This document shows positions 9,193-17,245 of a stretch of 45,013 bases of DNA, piece after piece. The notes beneath the pieces are model-generated. The model was not told the DNA's origin. It did not search any database and saw only the letters and a list, made by a program, of their open reading frames with translations. Each line of letters starts with the position of its first letter. Position 1 is the first letter of the stretch. The DNA comes from CAZTTH01 sp964615975 (GTDB taxonomy: Bacteria > Verrucomicrobiota > Lentisphaeria > JABSQK01 > JAJFLO01), in NCBI GenBank assembly GCA_964615975.1, contig CAZTTH010000030.1, forward strand, positions 1-45,013, given 5' to 3'. Made by a program: the position numbers and the translations under genes.

Positions 9193-9313
9193 TGTAATAA
9201 TCACAGGCAACCCCAATGCATTCCTTGCAGTCATATTACCAGGTTTATTCAAACTAAAATCAACGGATATGAATCTTTTATATCCAACTGATTCGTTAAT
9301 CGTTATTTAACAT

Positions 9314-9319
9314 GGAGGA
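9314..9319 (+). promoter_or_regulatory. Ribosome binding site deciding the msrB start
   Basis: GGAGGA at 9314-9319 is placed 4 bases before ATG 9324. An in-frame ATG at 9312 overlaps this site and so is unlikely to be the start. ATG 9324 also gives a cleaner signal peptide. Confidence 0.7.
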
Positions 9320-9323
9320 ATCA

Positions 9324-9908
9324 ATGAAAAAGCTGATGGGAGTGGTTTTTTCGGCATCCCTGTTGCTCACCGTCTGGCAATTGCCAGCGCAACAATTCGA
9401 AAACAAAATTGATAACAAGGAAGTAAAAATGAGCACCAACAAATCCAGCGCAGTCAACCAAGCAAATCTACCCGGTAATCACCCTGAAAAAGTTGTCCTG
9501 AGTGAAGCGGAATGGAAAAAACGGCTGACTGCGGAACAATATCGGGTCTGCCGGGAAAAGGGAACGGAACGGGCTTTCACCGGGAAATATTATAAGAATA
9601 AGGAAAAGGGCATCTATAAATGTTCCGCCTGTGGATTTGCATTATTCAGCTCCGAAAATAAATATGATTCCGGCACCGGTTGGCCAAGCTTTTGGGCGCC
9701 CATCGCAAAAACTCACATTGAAGAAGAAACTGATAGCAGTTTTGGCATGTCCCGGACCGAGGTGACATGCAGTCGTTGCGGCAGTCATTTAGGCCATGTA
9801 TTTGACGATGGTCCGCAACCCACTCACCAACGTTACTGTATCAATTCAGTCTCTTTGGAATTTGAAAAGCCCAAGGAGGCAAAACCCGATGACAAAGCCA
9901 AAGAGTAA
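9324..9908 (+). CDS. msrB: Exported peptide-methionine (R)-S-oxide reductase
   Basis: The product reduces the R form of methionine sulfoxide in oxidised proteins. From ATG 9324 it has 194 residues. An N-terminal signal peptide (MKKLMGVVFSASLLL to about residue 23) suggests export to the periplasm. The SelR/MsrB domain follows: zinc-binding CxxC pairs at 100/103 and 149/152, the GTGWPSFW substrate loop at about 117-124, and RYCIN with catalytic Cys172. It ends in a charged Lys/Glu-rich tail. The gene stands alone, 131 bp after the NRPS locus, with its own strong ribosome binding site. An internal ATG at about 9429 could give a cytosolic form, but the signal peptide makes this less likely. Confidence 0.95.
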   Translation: MKKLMGVVFSASLLLTVWQLPAQQFENKIDNKEVKMSTNKSSAVNQANLPGNHPEKVVLSEAEWKKRLTAEQYRVCREKGTERAFTGKYYKNKEKGIYKCSACGFALFSSENKYDSGTGWPSFWAPIAKTHIEEETDSSFGMSRTEVTCSRCGSHLGHVFDDGPQPTHQRYCINSVSLEFEKPKEAKPDDKAKE

Positions 9909-10044
9909 GCTAACCGCACCGGGTAGTCTGTATCCTCCATATGAACTTATCAATGATCTTGGCTTTACCCGTTTCTTCATCCCTGACCTTACCGGAAAAT
10001 AGGGGAAAATTTAGTCAGTCAAGGTGCCAATACACGGGTTTTTT

Positions 10045-10638
10045 ATGCGCTCTTCATTCATCGTATTCCCCATTGTTATGATTGCGGTGGTTTGCAGTTT
10101 TTCATCCCTATCCCATGCTGATGAAGAAGTGGCTGCGCTGAGGCTTGCGTTTTCCCGGTTGAAGCCAAAAATAATTAAACTGGATCGAAATTTCGATGGC
10201 ATTATCGACCGTGCTGAATTTTTCGATCAGGATGGTAATTTATTCAAAACCGAATCCGATACTTCCAATGTGGGCATTCTCGATGAGATCGTTTATTATA
10301 AAAACAATGTGCCGCTAAAAGCCGAGAAGGATCATAATGCCGATTCCAGGATTGATCATATAATGTACTTTGATGATAGCGGTATCATAAAAACCGCTAC
10401 GTTTGACACCAATTACGATGGTGAGATTGACGTGTGGGCGGAATATCGCAATGGCTTGCCATTCAAATTACAGAAAGACACCAATTACGATGGTAAAATC
10501 GACCAATCAGTCAGCTATGATGAAAACGGCAACGTCGAAAAAACCGAACAAGTGATCGATGCGGACGACTTGCCGGCGATGTGGCGGAAAGATGACGCTG
10601 AAAACATCCTGTTTTTTCATGATGGCTCACTTTATTGA
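10045..10638 (+). CDS. Secreted protein of tandem EF-hand-like DxNxDGxID repeats
   Basis: ATG 10045 is chosen because it begins a clear signal peptide (MRSSFIVFPIVMIAVV to about residue 30, ending near SHA); an in-frame GTG lies 21 bases upstream. The 197-residue product carries five tandem units of 24-25 residues. They start at DRNFDG, a degenerate DTSNVG, DHNADS, DTNYDGEID and DTNYDGKID. Each is followed by an aromatic/acidic turn and a Lys-rich strand. The Asp spacing is that of calcium-binding EF-hand or dockerin loops, so calcium binding outside the cytoplasm is likely. The enzymatic role, if any, is unknown. Its 3' end overlaps the convergent tatD-like gene by 7 bases. Confidence 0.8.
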   Translation: MRSSFIVFPIVMIAVVCSFSSLSHADEEVAALRLAFSRLKPKIIKLDRNFDGIIDRAEFFDQDGNLFKTESDTSNVGILDEIVYYKNNVPLKAEKDHNADSRIDHIMYFDDSGIIKTATFDTNYDGEIDVWAEYRNGLPFKLQKDTNYDGKIDQSVSYDENGNVEKTEQVIDADDLPAMWRKDDAENILFFHDGSLY

Positions 10639-11396
10639 TTTAATTTCGCCTGGGCAACAAGATAATTATTTTCGATTTTTAATGCCGCGTCCAGTGGTGA
10701 GCATTGCCATTGGGTGGCGAAATAGTGCATCACATTTGTAAGATCACGGGGCCGGGCCGGGCGATCACCGATTTTAATAAAGGGACCGTCAGTTTCCGTC
10801 AGGATGCGATCGGGATTCATGGCGGCGATGAGTTGTCGCGCGCGGCGTGAACCGACCATGGCCGTATTTATCGAAAAATAGACCTGATCGGCTGCTGCTT
10901 GCACCTCCGCGATCGTTCCGCTGAACCAATGAAGTATCACCATTCCCGGAAAGTTTTTACCGATCATGTCAATGACATCCCGGGCGGCACGACGGGAATG
11001 AATGCTGATGACCTTGTCCCCCAGGGCGGCACACGTGCTGAGGATGCGCTCGAACACCTCCCGTTGCAATCGCCGCTCGTTTTCATCTTCAGTGACATAA
11101 TCCAGCCCGATTTCCCCGACATAACCGGTTTCATAGAGCAGTTCACAAAATTGATCGATGTTATGAGCTTCTTTAAGGATCAATTGCGGGATCAAGCCCA
11201 GCGAGAGATGCACTTGGGGGTGCGATTTCGCCAATTCTCGACAGTCCAAATACATTTGTGGGGTATTCGTTACCCAGTTGACTTGGATGTCGTTCTCTGT
11301 GACCTCGTGGAGAACAACAGCTGGATCAGGGTAAAGATTGATATGGCAATGGGTGTCAATGATATAAGGCAATAACAAAGACGTTGAATCATTCAT
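10632..11396 (-). CDS. TatD-family metal-dependent hydrolase
   Basis: This 254-residue protein has the amidohydrolase barrel of the TatD family: DTHCH metal ligands at 14-18, GEIGLDY with the metal-binding Glu near residue 95, an IHSRR His near 133, an ILHWFSG His, and TETDGP with the late Asp. TatD enzymes are metal-dependent DNases or deoxyribonuclease-like phosphoesterases in the cytoplasm. It lies 17 bp downstream of the DUF4143 ATPase on the same strand, so the two are probably co-transcribed. TatD-like proteins also occur in the Qat defence system, but no QatA, B or C partner is present here. I therefore call only the family. Confidence 0.88.
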   Translation of the reverse strand: MNDSTSLLLPYIIDTHCHINLYPDPAVVLHEVTENDIQVNWVTNTPQMYLDCRELAKSHPQVHLSLGLIPQLILKEAHNIDQFCELLYETGYVGEIGLDYVTEDENERRLQREVFERILSTCAALGDKVISIHSRRAARDVIDMIGKNFPGMVILHWFSGTIAEVQAAADQVYFSINTAMVGSRRARQLIAAMNPDRILTETDGPFIKIGDRPARPRDLTNVMHYFATQWQCSPLDAALKIENNYLVAQAKLNQ

Positions 11397-11413
11397 TAGT
11401 GTTCAGAAGTTAA

Positions 11414-12733
11414 CTATGCGGGGGAAGTTTGTTGATTCGTCCAGGAATACACATAATACAATGGTAAAAAACATAACTTCTGCTTTGGGAGTTTGGCGTA
11501 AGGCTGCATCGAAAAGACAATTCCTTCCGGACTATCCGGATAATTTTCAAGAAAGAGATGTAAACTTCGCAATCGTCCTGCCGAACTGTTTTTTACTTCG
11601 ACTGGATAGATACTTCCATTCAATTCCACGACATAATCCACTTCGGCGGTACTGCTTTTTGCCGCGCGACTCCAATAATACAGTTGATTTTCTTTGAAAA
11701 CACGTAATTCCTGGCCGACGAACTGTTCGGCCAGGTTGCCGCGATAAATTGCCAGTAAATCAGTATGTATGAATTCTGGAGTACGTGAAAGTCCACACAA
11801 ACTTTGTTGTAGTCCGATGTCGATGATCAGGGTTTTAAAAACTTTTGCGGATGTCAAAGCACTTAATGGTAATCCCGAAGGATTCACCGATGGAATTTTC
11901 TGGACAATATGAGCCAGACATAATAACTCAAATGCTTTTTTAAGGGTAGGTTGCGAATAGCCTTCGGCAAGTCGGGCATATTTAATTTGTTGCCCTGATT
12001 GACGAGCCAAAGTCTGAAACACAGCTTCCAGGCAGTGTTTATCCGCATAGGGTGTATAATGAGCAAAATCCTGCCGATAACTGATTTCAAGTTCCTTCAA
12101 TATCTCGAAACATTCATGCATGGATCCGGCATTGATATAGGTTGAAATACTTTCCGGCAAGCCGCCAATAAAGAAATAATTCTTCAATTCCATGAACAAC
12201 TTTTGATGGATGGTTTCCGGCAATACCTGGGGTTTATCGATAATGATATCTGCCAGTCGATCATGTCCGCAAGCCCATAGGTATTCCAGAAAATTCATTG
12301 GGTACATTGTCAACGGTTGTATTCTTCCTACTGGAAATGAAAGCTCGCGGATGGCGAATTCAAGGAGAGAGCCAGCAGCGATAACATGCATTTCCGGCAC
12401 CTCTTCATAAAAATAACGAAGCGCCATCAACGCTCTGGGACATGATTGAATTTCATCGAAAAACAACAGTGTTTCACCGGGAATAATTTTGGCATTGAAT
12501 ATCACTTCCAATTGCGTCAGTATTTGCCGTGGATCGAGATTTTCCTGGAAAAGGGTATGTAGGTTGCGATTGCGCTCAAAATCAATTGTGATAAAATTAT
12601 TATTGAATGCCGTTCTGCCGAGTTGTTTGACACTGTACGTTTTTCCCACTTGCCGGGCGCCTCGTATCAGTAGCGGTTTCCTCTTTTTTTTCTGTTTCCA
12701 TTCAATCAACTGGGTATCGATCAGTCGTTTCAT
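11414..12733 (-). CDS. AAA ATPase with DUF4143 C-terminal domain
   Basis: The 439-residue protein has an N-terminal AAA_14 ATPase with Walker A GARQVGKT (about residues 25-32), Walker B LLFFDEIQ, and the sensor-like AAGSLLEFAI. The C-terminal half, from about residue 200, matches DUF4143, ending in a restriction-endonuclease-like VDYVVELNGSIYPVEVK region. Such ATPases are common, horizontally mobile and of unclear function; some authors suspect an addiction or regulatory role. It heads a two-gene unit with the TatD-like gene. Its upstream region holds two palindromic A/T repeats that look like an autoregulatory operator. Confidence 0.9.
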   Translation of the reverse strand: MKRLIDTQLIEWKQKKKRKPLLIRGARQVGKTYSVKQLGRTAFNNNFITIDFERNRNLHTLFQENLDPRQILTQLEVIFNAKIIPGETLLFFDEIQSCPRALMALRYFYEEVPEMHVIAAGSLLEFAIRELSFPVGRIQPLTMYPMNFLEYLWACGHDRLADIIIDKPQVLPETIHQKLFMELKNYFFIGGLPESISTYINAGSMHECFEILKELEISYRQDFAHYTPYADKHCLEAVFQTLARQSGQQIKYARLAEGYSQPTLKKAFELLCLAHIVQKIPSVNPSGLPLSALTSAKVFKTLIIDIGLQQSLCGLSRTPEFIHTDLLAIYRGNLAEQFVGQELRVFKENQLYYWSRAAKSSTAEVDYVVELNGSIYPVEVKNSSAGRLRSLHLFLENYPDSPEGIVFSMQPYAKLPKQKLCFLPLYYVYSWTNQQTSPA

Positions 12734-12762
12734 GCTGAATATAGATAATGTTTATTAAGAAT

Positions 12763-12814
12763 GTATTTTTAAAATACAAGGAGATATTTAATTATAATAT
12801 TTTAAAATACAAGG
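12763..12814. promoter_or_regulatory. Twin palindromic AT repeats upstream of the DUF4143 ATPase gene
   Basis: TTTTAAAATACAAGG occurs twice, at 12767-12781 and 12800-12814, exactly 33 bp apart, which is about three helical turns. The first lies in the inverted repeat GTATTTT-T-AAAATAC (12763-12777). The second contains the perfect palindrome TATTTTAAAATA (12798-12809). They sit 30-80 bp upstream of the ATPase start, in the promoter position for that leftward gene. An operator for a repressor, possibly the ATPase itself, is an inference. Confidence 0.5.
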
Positions 12815-12848
12815 TTTAATTATTTGCGGATTCGGGAAGAGAGAGTTT

Positions 12849-13640
12849 TTAGTCGACAGTCACAATCCGTTTGACCACACATGATGCGGCGGCAAAACCG
12901 AAAGTTCCGGTAAAAAAACTGGCGGTGCCATAACCCAGTTCACAATCCAGATGAAGACGAGAGTCAGACTCTGGAGGATGCGCGCAAACTGAACCATCCG
13001 CGTGGGGGTAAACAATCGCGGCCGGTGAAAAGACACACTCAATTCCAAAACGGACTTGGGTATCCTTGGGAAATCCATAGGTATAACGCAGTTTTTTTCG
13101 AACATCGGCCAATAACGGATCTTTATATGAACGACTGAGGTCGTCGATGCGAATACTGGTAGGATCAATCCGGCCGCCCGCGCCGCCAACCGTCACTATC
13201 GGTATTTCTCTTTCCCGACAGAAATACAGCAGGAAGCATTTAGCGTTCATGCTGTCGATGGCATCAATGACAAAATCGTAAGGCTTCGCGAAGATTATTC
13301 CGGCAGTTTTTTCCGCGAAATATTCATGATGGGTTTCTACCTGACATTCCGGATTGATGAGGTGTATGCGTTTTTTCATTACTTCAATTTTTGTCTGTCC
13401 CAGGGTGCCATTCAGGGCATGAATCTGGCGGTTGACATTGCTGATGCAGATATCATCCCAATCCACCAGGGTCAAATGACCAATGCCGGAGCGCGCCAGG
13501 GCTTCCACGGCCCATGAGCCAACCCCGCCGATGCCCACGATGCAAACGCGCGCTCTGTGAAGTTTTGCCAATCCGGTATTCCCGACAAGTCGCTGAATGC
13601 CATTAAAGCGATAATTATAATCTGAAAAGTGATTATCCAT
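12849..13640 (-). CDS. tcdA: tRNA threonylcarbamoyladenosine dehydratase
   Basis: The 263-residue protein is a ThiF/E1-like enzyme that uses ATP to cyclise t6A37 of tRNA to ct6A. It shows RFNGIQRLVG near the N-terminus (typical of the TcdA/CsdL family), a nucleotide-binding GIGGVGSW at 36-43, DWDDICISNVNRQ with the adenylate-contacting Asp/Asn/Arg, and DAIDSMNAK. The C-terminal GYGTASFFTGTFGFAAAS segment is hydrophobic, as in known TcdA proteins. It lies downstream of the helicase gene on the same strand after a 140 bp gap that contains a hairpin, so it is probably a separate unit. The CsdA/CsdE sulfur-transfer partners are not in the window. Confidence 0.9.
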   Translation of the reverse strand: MDNHFSDYNYRFNGIQRLVGNTGLAKLHRARVCIVGIGGVGSWAVEALARSGIGHLTLVDWDDICISNVNRQIHALNGTLGQTKIEVMKKRIHLINPECQVETHHEYFAEKTAGIIFAKPYDFVIDAIDSMNAKCFLLYFCREREIPIVTVGGAGGRIDPTSIRIDDLSRSYKDPLLADVRKKLRYTYGFPKDTQVRFGIECVFSPAAIVYPHADGSVCAHPPESDSRLHLDCELGYGTASFFTGTFGFAAASCVVKRIVTVD

Positions 13641-13717
13641 TTTAATTCAAGATGTATTATTGCTTATTCCTCAAATTGGTGATTTTGTCGTGTGTCGCAT
13701 AAATGGTTGCAAACGGA

Positions 13718-13738
13718 GGGTGGGTTTTCCAACCCGCC
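13718..13738. terminator. Stable hairpin between the helicase and tcdA genes
   Basis: GGTGGGTT (13719-13726) pairs with AACCCGCC (13731-13738) around a TTCC loop, with one G-T pair. It lies in the 140 bp gap after the end of the leftward helicase gene. It could end that transcript or be a REP-like element. There is no long T tract on the minus-strand side, so terminator function is unsure. A related hairpin is at 39164-39185. Confidence 0.4.
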
Positions 13739-13780
13739 AATAATAGTGAATGCCGCATATTTCCGATTAAAGTCTGTTCA

Positions 13781-16480
13781 TCACCATGGTTCGGAGAGCT
13801 TTTCAAGCACGTCATTTTGGGCCAATACCCGGGAGCAGAGTTCCCAACGGTTCTGTTCAGGATCGATGGTTTCCTTATAGCGAAGTTCGAAAACATCCCT
13901 CGCTTTTTGTCGCAGATGAACGTAGGTGTCCATCATTTCTTCGAGCTTTTCCTGAGAGTCAATCCAGTCATCTTCAATGGTGTCGGGGAGTCCGCCAAAG
14001 ATATCGTATCGGTCTTTCATGCGTCGTGACAACACCTGATAAATTTTCTCATCCTGAGTGTCGTGATAAACGAGATTAAGCATATCCACCGTTCTCCTTG
14101 CCTGACCAATGCGTTTTATTCGGCCCAGACGCTGCTCCAATCGTGACGGATTCCATGGCAAATCGATATTGATCAACGTGCCAAGGGTTTGCAGGTTAAG
14201 TCCTTCACTAGCGGCATCGGTGGCGACAATCAGTCTGATCTGTCGTTGTTTGATCGCTTGTTTGATCGCATCTCGTTCGACGGCTGCGAAATCAGCGTCA
14301 CGAAAAATTCCACTCTTTCCAGCTCCGGCATAGACCGCCACAGGTTCTCCCGGTAAGATTTCAGCTAATTCCCCCGCCACCCATATTACCGTGTCATAAT
14401 ACTGACTGAAAATTATACACCCGTGATCCTTCCAGGTTTTTTCATTGATTCGATGTTCAGTAAGAAAATATGTGACTGCCGACAGTTTGGGATCGCGAGC
14501 TTCAGGACGGGACAATTCATTGATAATGGTTTTGAGGTGATTAACTTCACTGGATTCGAATGCAGGGATAGGATCGAGAAACAGGATCGTTTCATCCTCG
14601 TCATCAAGGTGTTCTCCCTTTATTAACTTCAAGGCGGTGGCTTTGCCGGATGCGAAGCTGGAACATATTCGTTGCAGCAAGAGGGTCTTCATAAAGCCGG
14701 CAGCTTTTGTGCGCCGCTGCAATTCGGTGGTGAATTGTTCGGCAGCCTGGTAGGCCAGATCGAAGGGGTAATTGGTGATCAGGCCAATTCCATCCAAGCG
14801 AATACCAGTATATGATGTGTTTGAAATCGTGGGATTTGGGTGAATGTCGACTCCTACACTTTCCAATAATCCCGCATCCTCCAGCGTTCGCCGACGACGT
14901 AAAACAATATGGCGAACCATGGGATTATGCTCATGGAAATAGTTTGGTTCCAATGTCCGCGTAACCAATTGCTGTTCGATGAATCCGAGAGAGCCAAATC
15001 CCTTGTCCGTGAAGAAAATTTGATCGGGAATCCCTAGTTGAAGTCGAAGCCCGGCTACGACGGTATCTTCGATTCCAGGTGGCAAGGGATTGCGCAGCCA
15101 TTCCCAGGCATCCCTTTCATCCTGTGGAATTTCATCACCCTTAACCAAGGGCAGCGCCTTGCGCCAATCGCTCCAATTGCTTGGAGGTTCACGACCTAAG
15201 ACAAAATCGGCGCCAGCATTCAGTATGCGCATCAGATCCCATAGTTCGTAAACCTCGGTTTGAATCGGTGTCGCAGTTCCCAACAGCAGATTGCGGGTGC
15301 GTGAGCCTATTCTGATCATGAAATCAAGAAGATTGTTTGATTCCATTTTCTTCTCCCCCAATCCGCCCCGACGTCTGGCTTTGTGAGCTTCGTCAAGGAT
15401 GACGGTTCCGAACTTGCGCTCCAATAACAGTCGTCGTTCATCGGTGTTGTGAAAAATCAAACCACTCGAAATAATGGCAATGCGGCACGGACAACGAGTA
15501 ATACTTTCCACATCACGAGTGTTAATGACATGACCATGGTGATCGACCCAAACCTTTTTGCTGGAAAGCCAAACCGCGCTGGGAATACCGAGTTTGTCAT
15601 TTAATTCGACTTGCCACTGAATGGTCAGGGTTGATGGGCAAATAATCAGCACCGGGCCATCATCCAACAATACCGAAATCAGAGCGCTGGCGGCCAGAGA
15701 TAGTGTCTTGCCGACGCCCACTTCGTCTGCCAGCAAAAGACGGGATTTGCCATAAATCTGGCGATGCATCAGGAAGATAGAGACAAAGGCCCTCTGCCAT
15801 GGTTGCAGTTGTTCCCCGCCGCGGTATATCGGACTTTCCGCCAGGGCAGCGCCGGGTAATTCCTCTGGCGCCAGATCGCTGAAACGAACCTCTATCCGAT
15901 CGATCACCCGTTTAATCTCATCGATAATAGCATTGGGAAGGGGAAATGCGTCGCGCCACAGAGCATCAAATTCCGCCTCAACCCAGCGTACTCCTTCCGA
16001 TGATGTGTCCTCCCATACTATCTCGTAATTGTAGGTGAACGCGCTCCGGGTTTCATTGATTGAACCAAGAAAACATGATTTCGAACCATCCCTGGCTTCA
16101 ATGACTCCCGCCTTTCCATGAATGAACACGCGGTCTTTGGCAATGACACGGATTTCTACCCGGCCACTGGTCAGGAGTTCATACAAGCGGCGATACCGAT
16201 CCCTATGGAGCAGCGCTTCCACTGCGGCGGGGGTTTCGTTCCAACGCTCTTTGAGCGCCGTCTCGCGAACATGCTTCGATACCACTATATCCGCTACATC
16301 CAATTCGCTATTGCAGACAATCCGCACGGTGGGAATGTTTGCGATTTCCTCACCCACCAGTTCAAAAATGGAACTGCGGAAATAACCGGCAATCCGCTTG
16401 TAGGATTGGGCGTCTTGCAACCGGCTGGCGAGAAATTGGCGATCGAGTCGCTGACGGCGGGATGAGAAGCGGTTGATCAT
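13781..16480 (-). CDS. PLD-domain SNF2-type helicase, Hma-like defence operon
   Basis: This 899-residue protein is the putative DNA-translocating part of the defence system. It begins with a phospholipase-D-like domain with one HxK motif (HGKAG, His121/Lys123) and GSINETRSAF. It continues as an SF2/SNF2 helicase with Walker A ADEVGVGKT (251-259), DEAH at 363-366, LLGTATPIQ as motif III, and ATDAASEGLN plus RLEQRLGRIKRIGQ as motifs V and VI. Helicases of this layout accompany DUF1156 methylases and DUF499 ATPases in anti-phage loci. A single HxK implies dimeric nuclease action or only DNA binding. It is the last gene of the operon, 77 bp after the toxin gene. Confidence 0.9.
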   Translation of the reverse strand: MINRFSSRRQRLDRQFLASRLQDAQSYKRIAGYFRSSIFELVGEEIANIPTVRIVCNSELDVADIVVSKHVRETALKERWNETPAAVEALLHRDRYRRLYELLTSGRVEIRVIAKDRVFIHGKAGVIEARDGSKSCFLGSINETRSAFTYNYEIVWEDTSSEGVRWVEAEFDALWRDAFPLPNAIIDEIKRVIDRIEVRFSDLAPEELPGAALAESPIYRGGEQLQPWQRAFVSIFLMHRQIYGKSRLLLADEVGVGKTLSLAASALISVLLDDGPVLIICPSTLTIQWQVELNDKLGIPSAVWLSSKKVWVDHHGHVINTRDVESITRCPCRIAIISSGLIFHNTDERRLLLERKFGTVILDEAHKARRRGGLGEKKMESNNLLDFMIRIGSRTRNLLLGTATPIQTEVYELWDLMRILNAGADFVLGREPPSNWSDWRKALPLVKGDEIPQDERDAWEWLRNPLPPGIEDTVVAGLRLQLGIPDQIFFTDKGFGSLGFIEQQLVTRTLEPNYFHEHNPMVRHIVLRRRRTLEDAGLLESVGVDIHPNPTISNTSYTGIRLDGIGLITNYPFDLAYQAAEQFTTELQRRTKAAGFMKTLLLQRICSSFASGKATALKLIKGEHLDDEDETILFLDPIPAFESSEVNHLKTIINELSRPEARDPKLSAVTYFLTEHRINEKTWKDHGCIIFSQYYDTVIWVAGELAEILPGEPVAVYAGAGKSGIFRDADFAAVERDAIKQAIKQRQIRLIVATDAASEGLNLQTLGTLINIDLPWNPSRLEQRLGRIKRIGQARRTVDMLNLVYHDTQDEKIYQVLSRRMKDRYDIFGGLPDTIEDDWIDSQEKLEEMMDTYVHLRQKARDVFELRYKETIDPEQNRWELCSRVLAQNDVLEKLSEPW

Positions 16481-16557
16481 GATAATGAACAGGCGTATTA
16501 CATAAGATTCATATGAGGGTGTCTGCCGTTAAAATTTTACTTGAAGAGAACCCCGCG

Positions 16558-16863
16558 TCAGGTTTGATCTTCGATTTGATCAATCCAATAATCAGGTTTT
16601 CGGTGCTGATGGGCAACGGCAATTATATGAATATGGCCGGGTTCAAGAGAATATAAAATTTTATAAGGAAACTTATGCACTAAATATTTCCTTATCTCTC
16701 CTTTCTCAATCGACCAGGCATGAGGATATTTAATAATTCTTACTATGGACTTTTTTATCTCATCACGAAATCTCAATCCCAGGCCTGAATACTTAAGTTC
16801 ATAGAATTCAATGGCATCGTCCAATTCGCGCCTTGCCAGTTCAGAAAAAATCACACTGGTCAT
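16558..16863 (-). CDS. RelE/ParE-family toxin
   Basis: The 101-residue protein fits the type II toxin family: it opens with an ELARRELDDAIEFYE helix, then GLGLRFRDEI, an Arg-rich centre with RKYLVHKFPYKILYSL, and a C-terminal IIAVAHQHRKPDYW. The strand-rich ending with conserved Arg/His/Tyr is typical of ParE/RelE proteins, which poison ribosomes or gyrase. It overlaps the antitoxin gene by 4 bases (ATGA) and follows it, the usual order for this pair. It is placed between the methylase and helicase genes of the defence operon. Confidence 0.88.
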   Translation of the reverse strand: MTSVIFSELARRELDDAIEFYELKYSGLGLRFRDEIKKSIVRIIKYPHAWSIEKGEIRKYLVHKFPYKILYSLEPGHIHIIAVAHQHRKPDYWIDQIEDQT

Positions 16864-17081
16864 AAAGCCGATATCATTTCGCCAAAAATTTCCTCGTATT
16901 GAACACCTTTTAACTTTCCCGTCCTATAGGCGATAAGGCGTCTCTCGGCTTCGACCGTCCAAATCTCGTCGATATCTTTATTCGGTTCATCCAGGCTTAA
17001 CAACAGGCCTTCAATAATGATATGCTTTTCTTGGGGATTAAGCTGCAATGCTTTCTTTAATAAAATCTTACTTGATTCCAT
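16860..17081 (-). CDS. Addiction-module antitoxin
   Basis: The 73-residue protein resembles the small antitoxins annotated as addiction module components: an N-terminal ALQLNPQEKHIIIEGLLLSLDE helical part, then IDEIWTVEAERRLIAYRTGK and a short acidic tail ending with YEEIFGE. These bind and neutralise the following RelE/ParE-like toxin and repress their own promoter. A strong ribosome binding site (GGAGG, 8 bases before the ATG at 17081) and 164 bp of AT-rich upstream DNA suggest the pair has its own promoter inside the defence operon. Confidence 0.85.
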   Translation of the reverse strand: MESSKILLKKALQLNPQEKHIIIEGLLLSLDEPNKDIDEIWTVEAERRLIAYRTGKLKGVQYEEIFGEMISAL

Positions 17082-17245
17082 GGTTATGCCTCCAAGTTTA
17101 TTGTATCGACCATCTAGAGTGTTTTATAATTCATTTTACGCCTACAATACACAATTCATCATTTATACGCTTCTTAACTTTAATTTTAATTGGGGCAAAT
17201 GAAAATCAATACTATTTAAAGATAGCGGGTGTTGATAATGATGGA

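Noticed and set aside
10632..12733. TatD plus ATPase as a Qat-type defence system
   Set aside because: No QatB or QueC-like QatC gene is present, and the ATPase is a DUF4143 type, not QatA.
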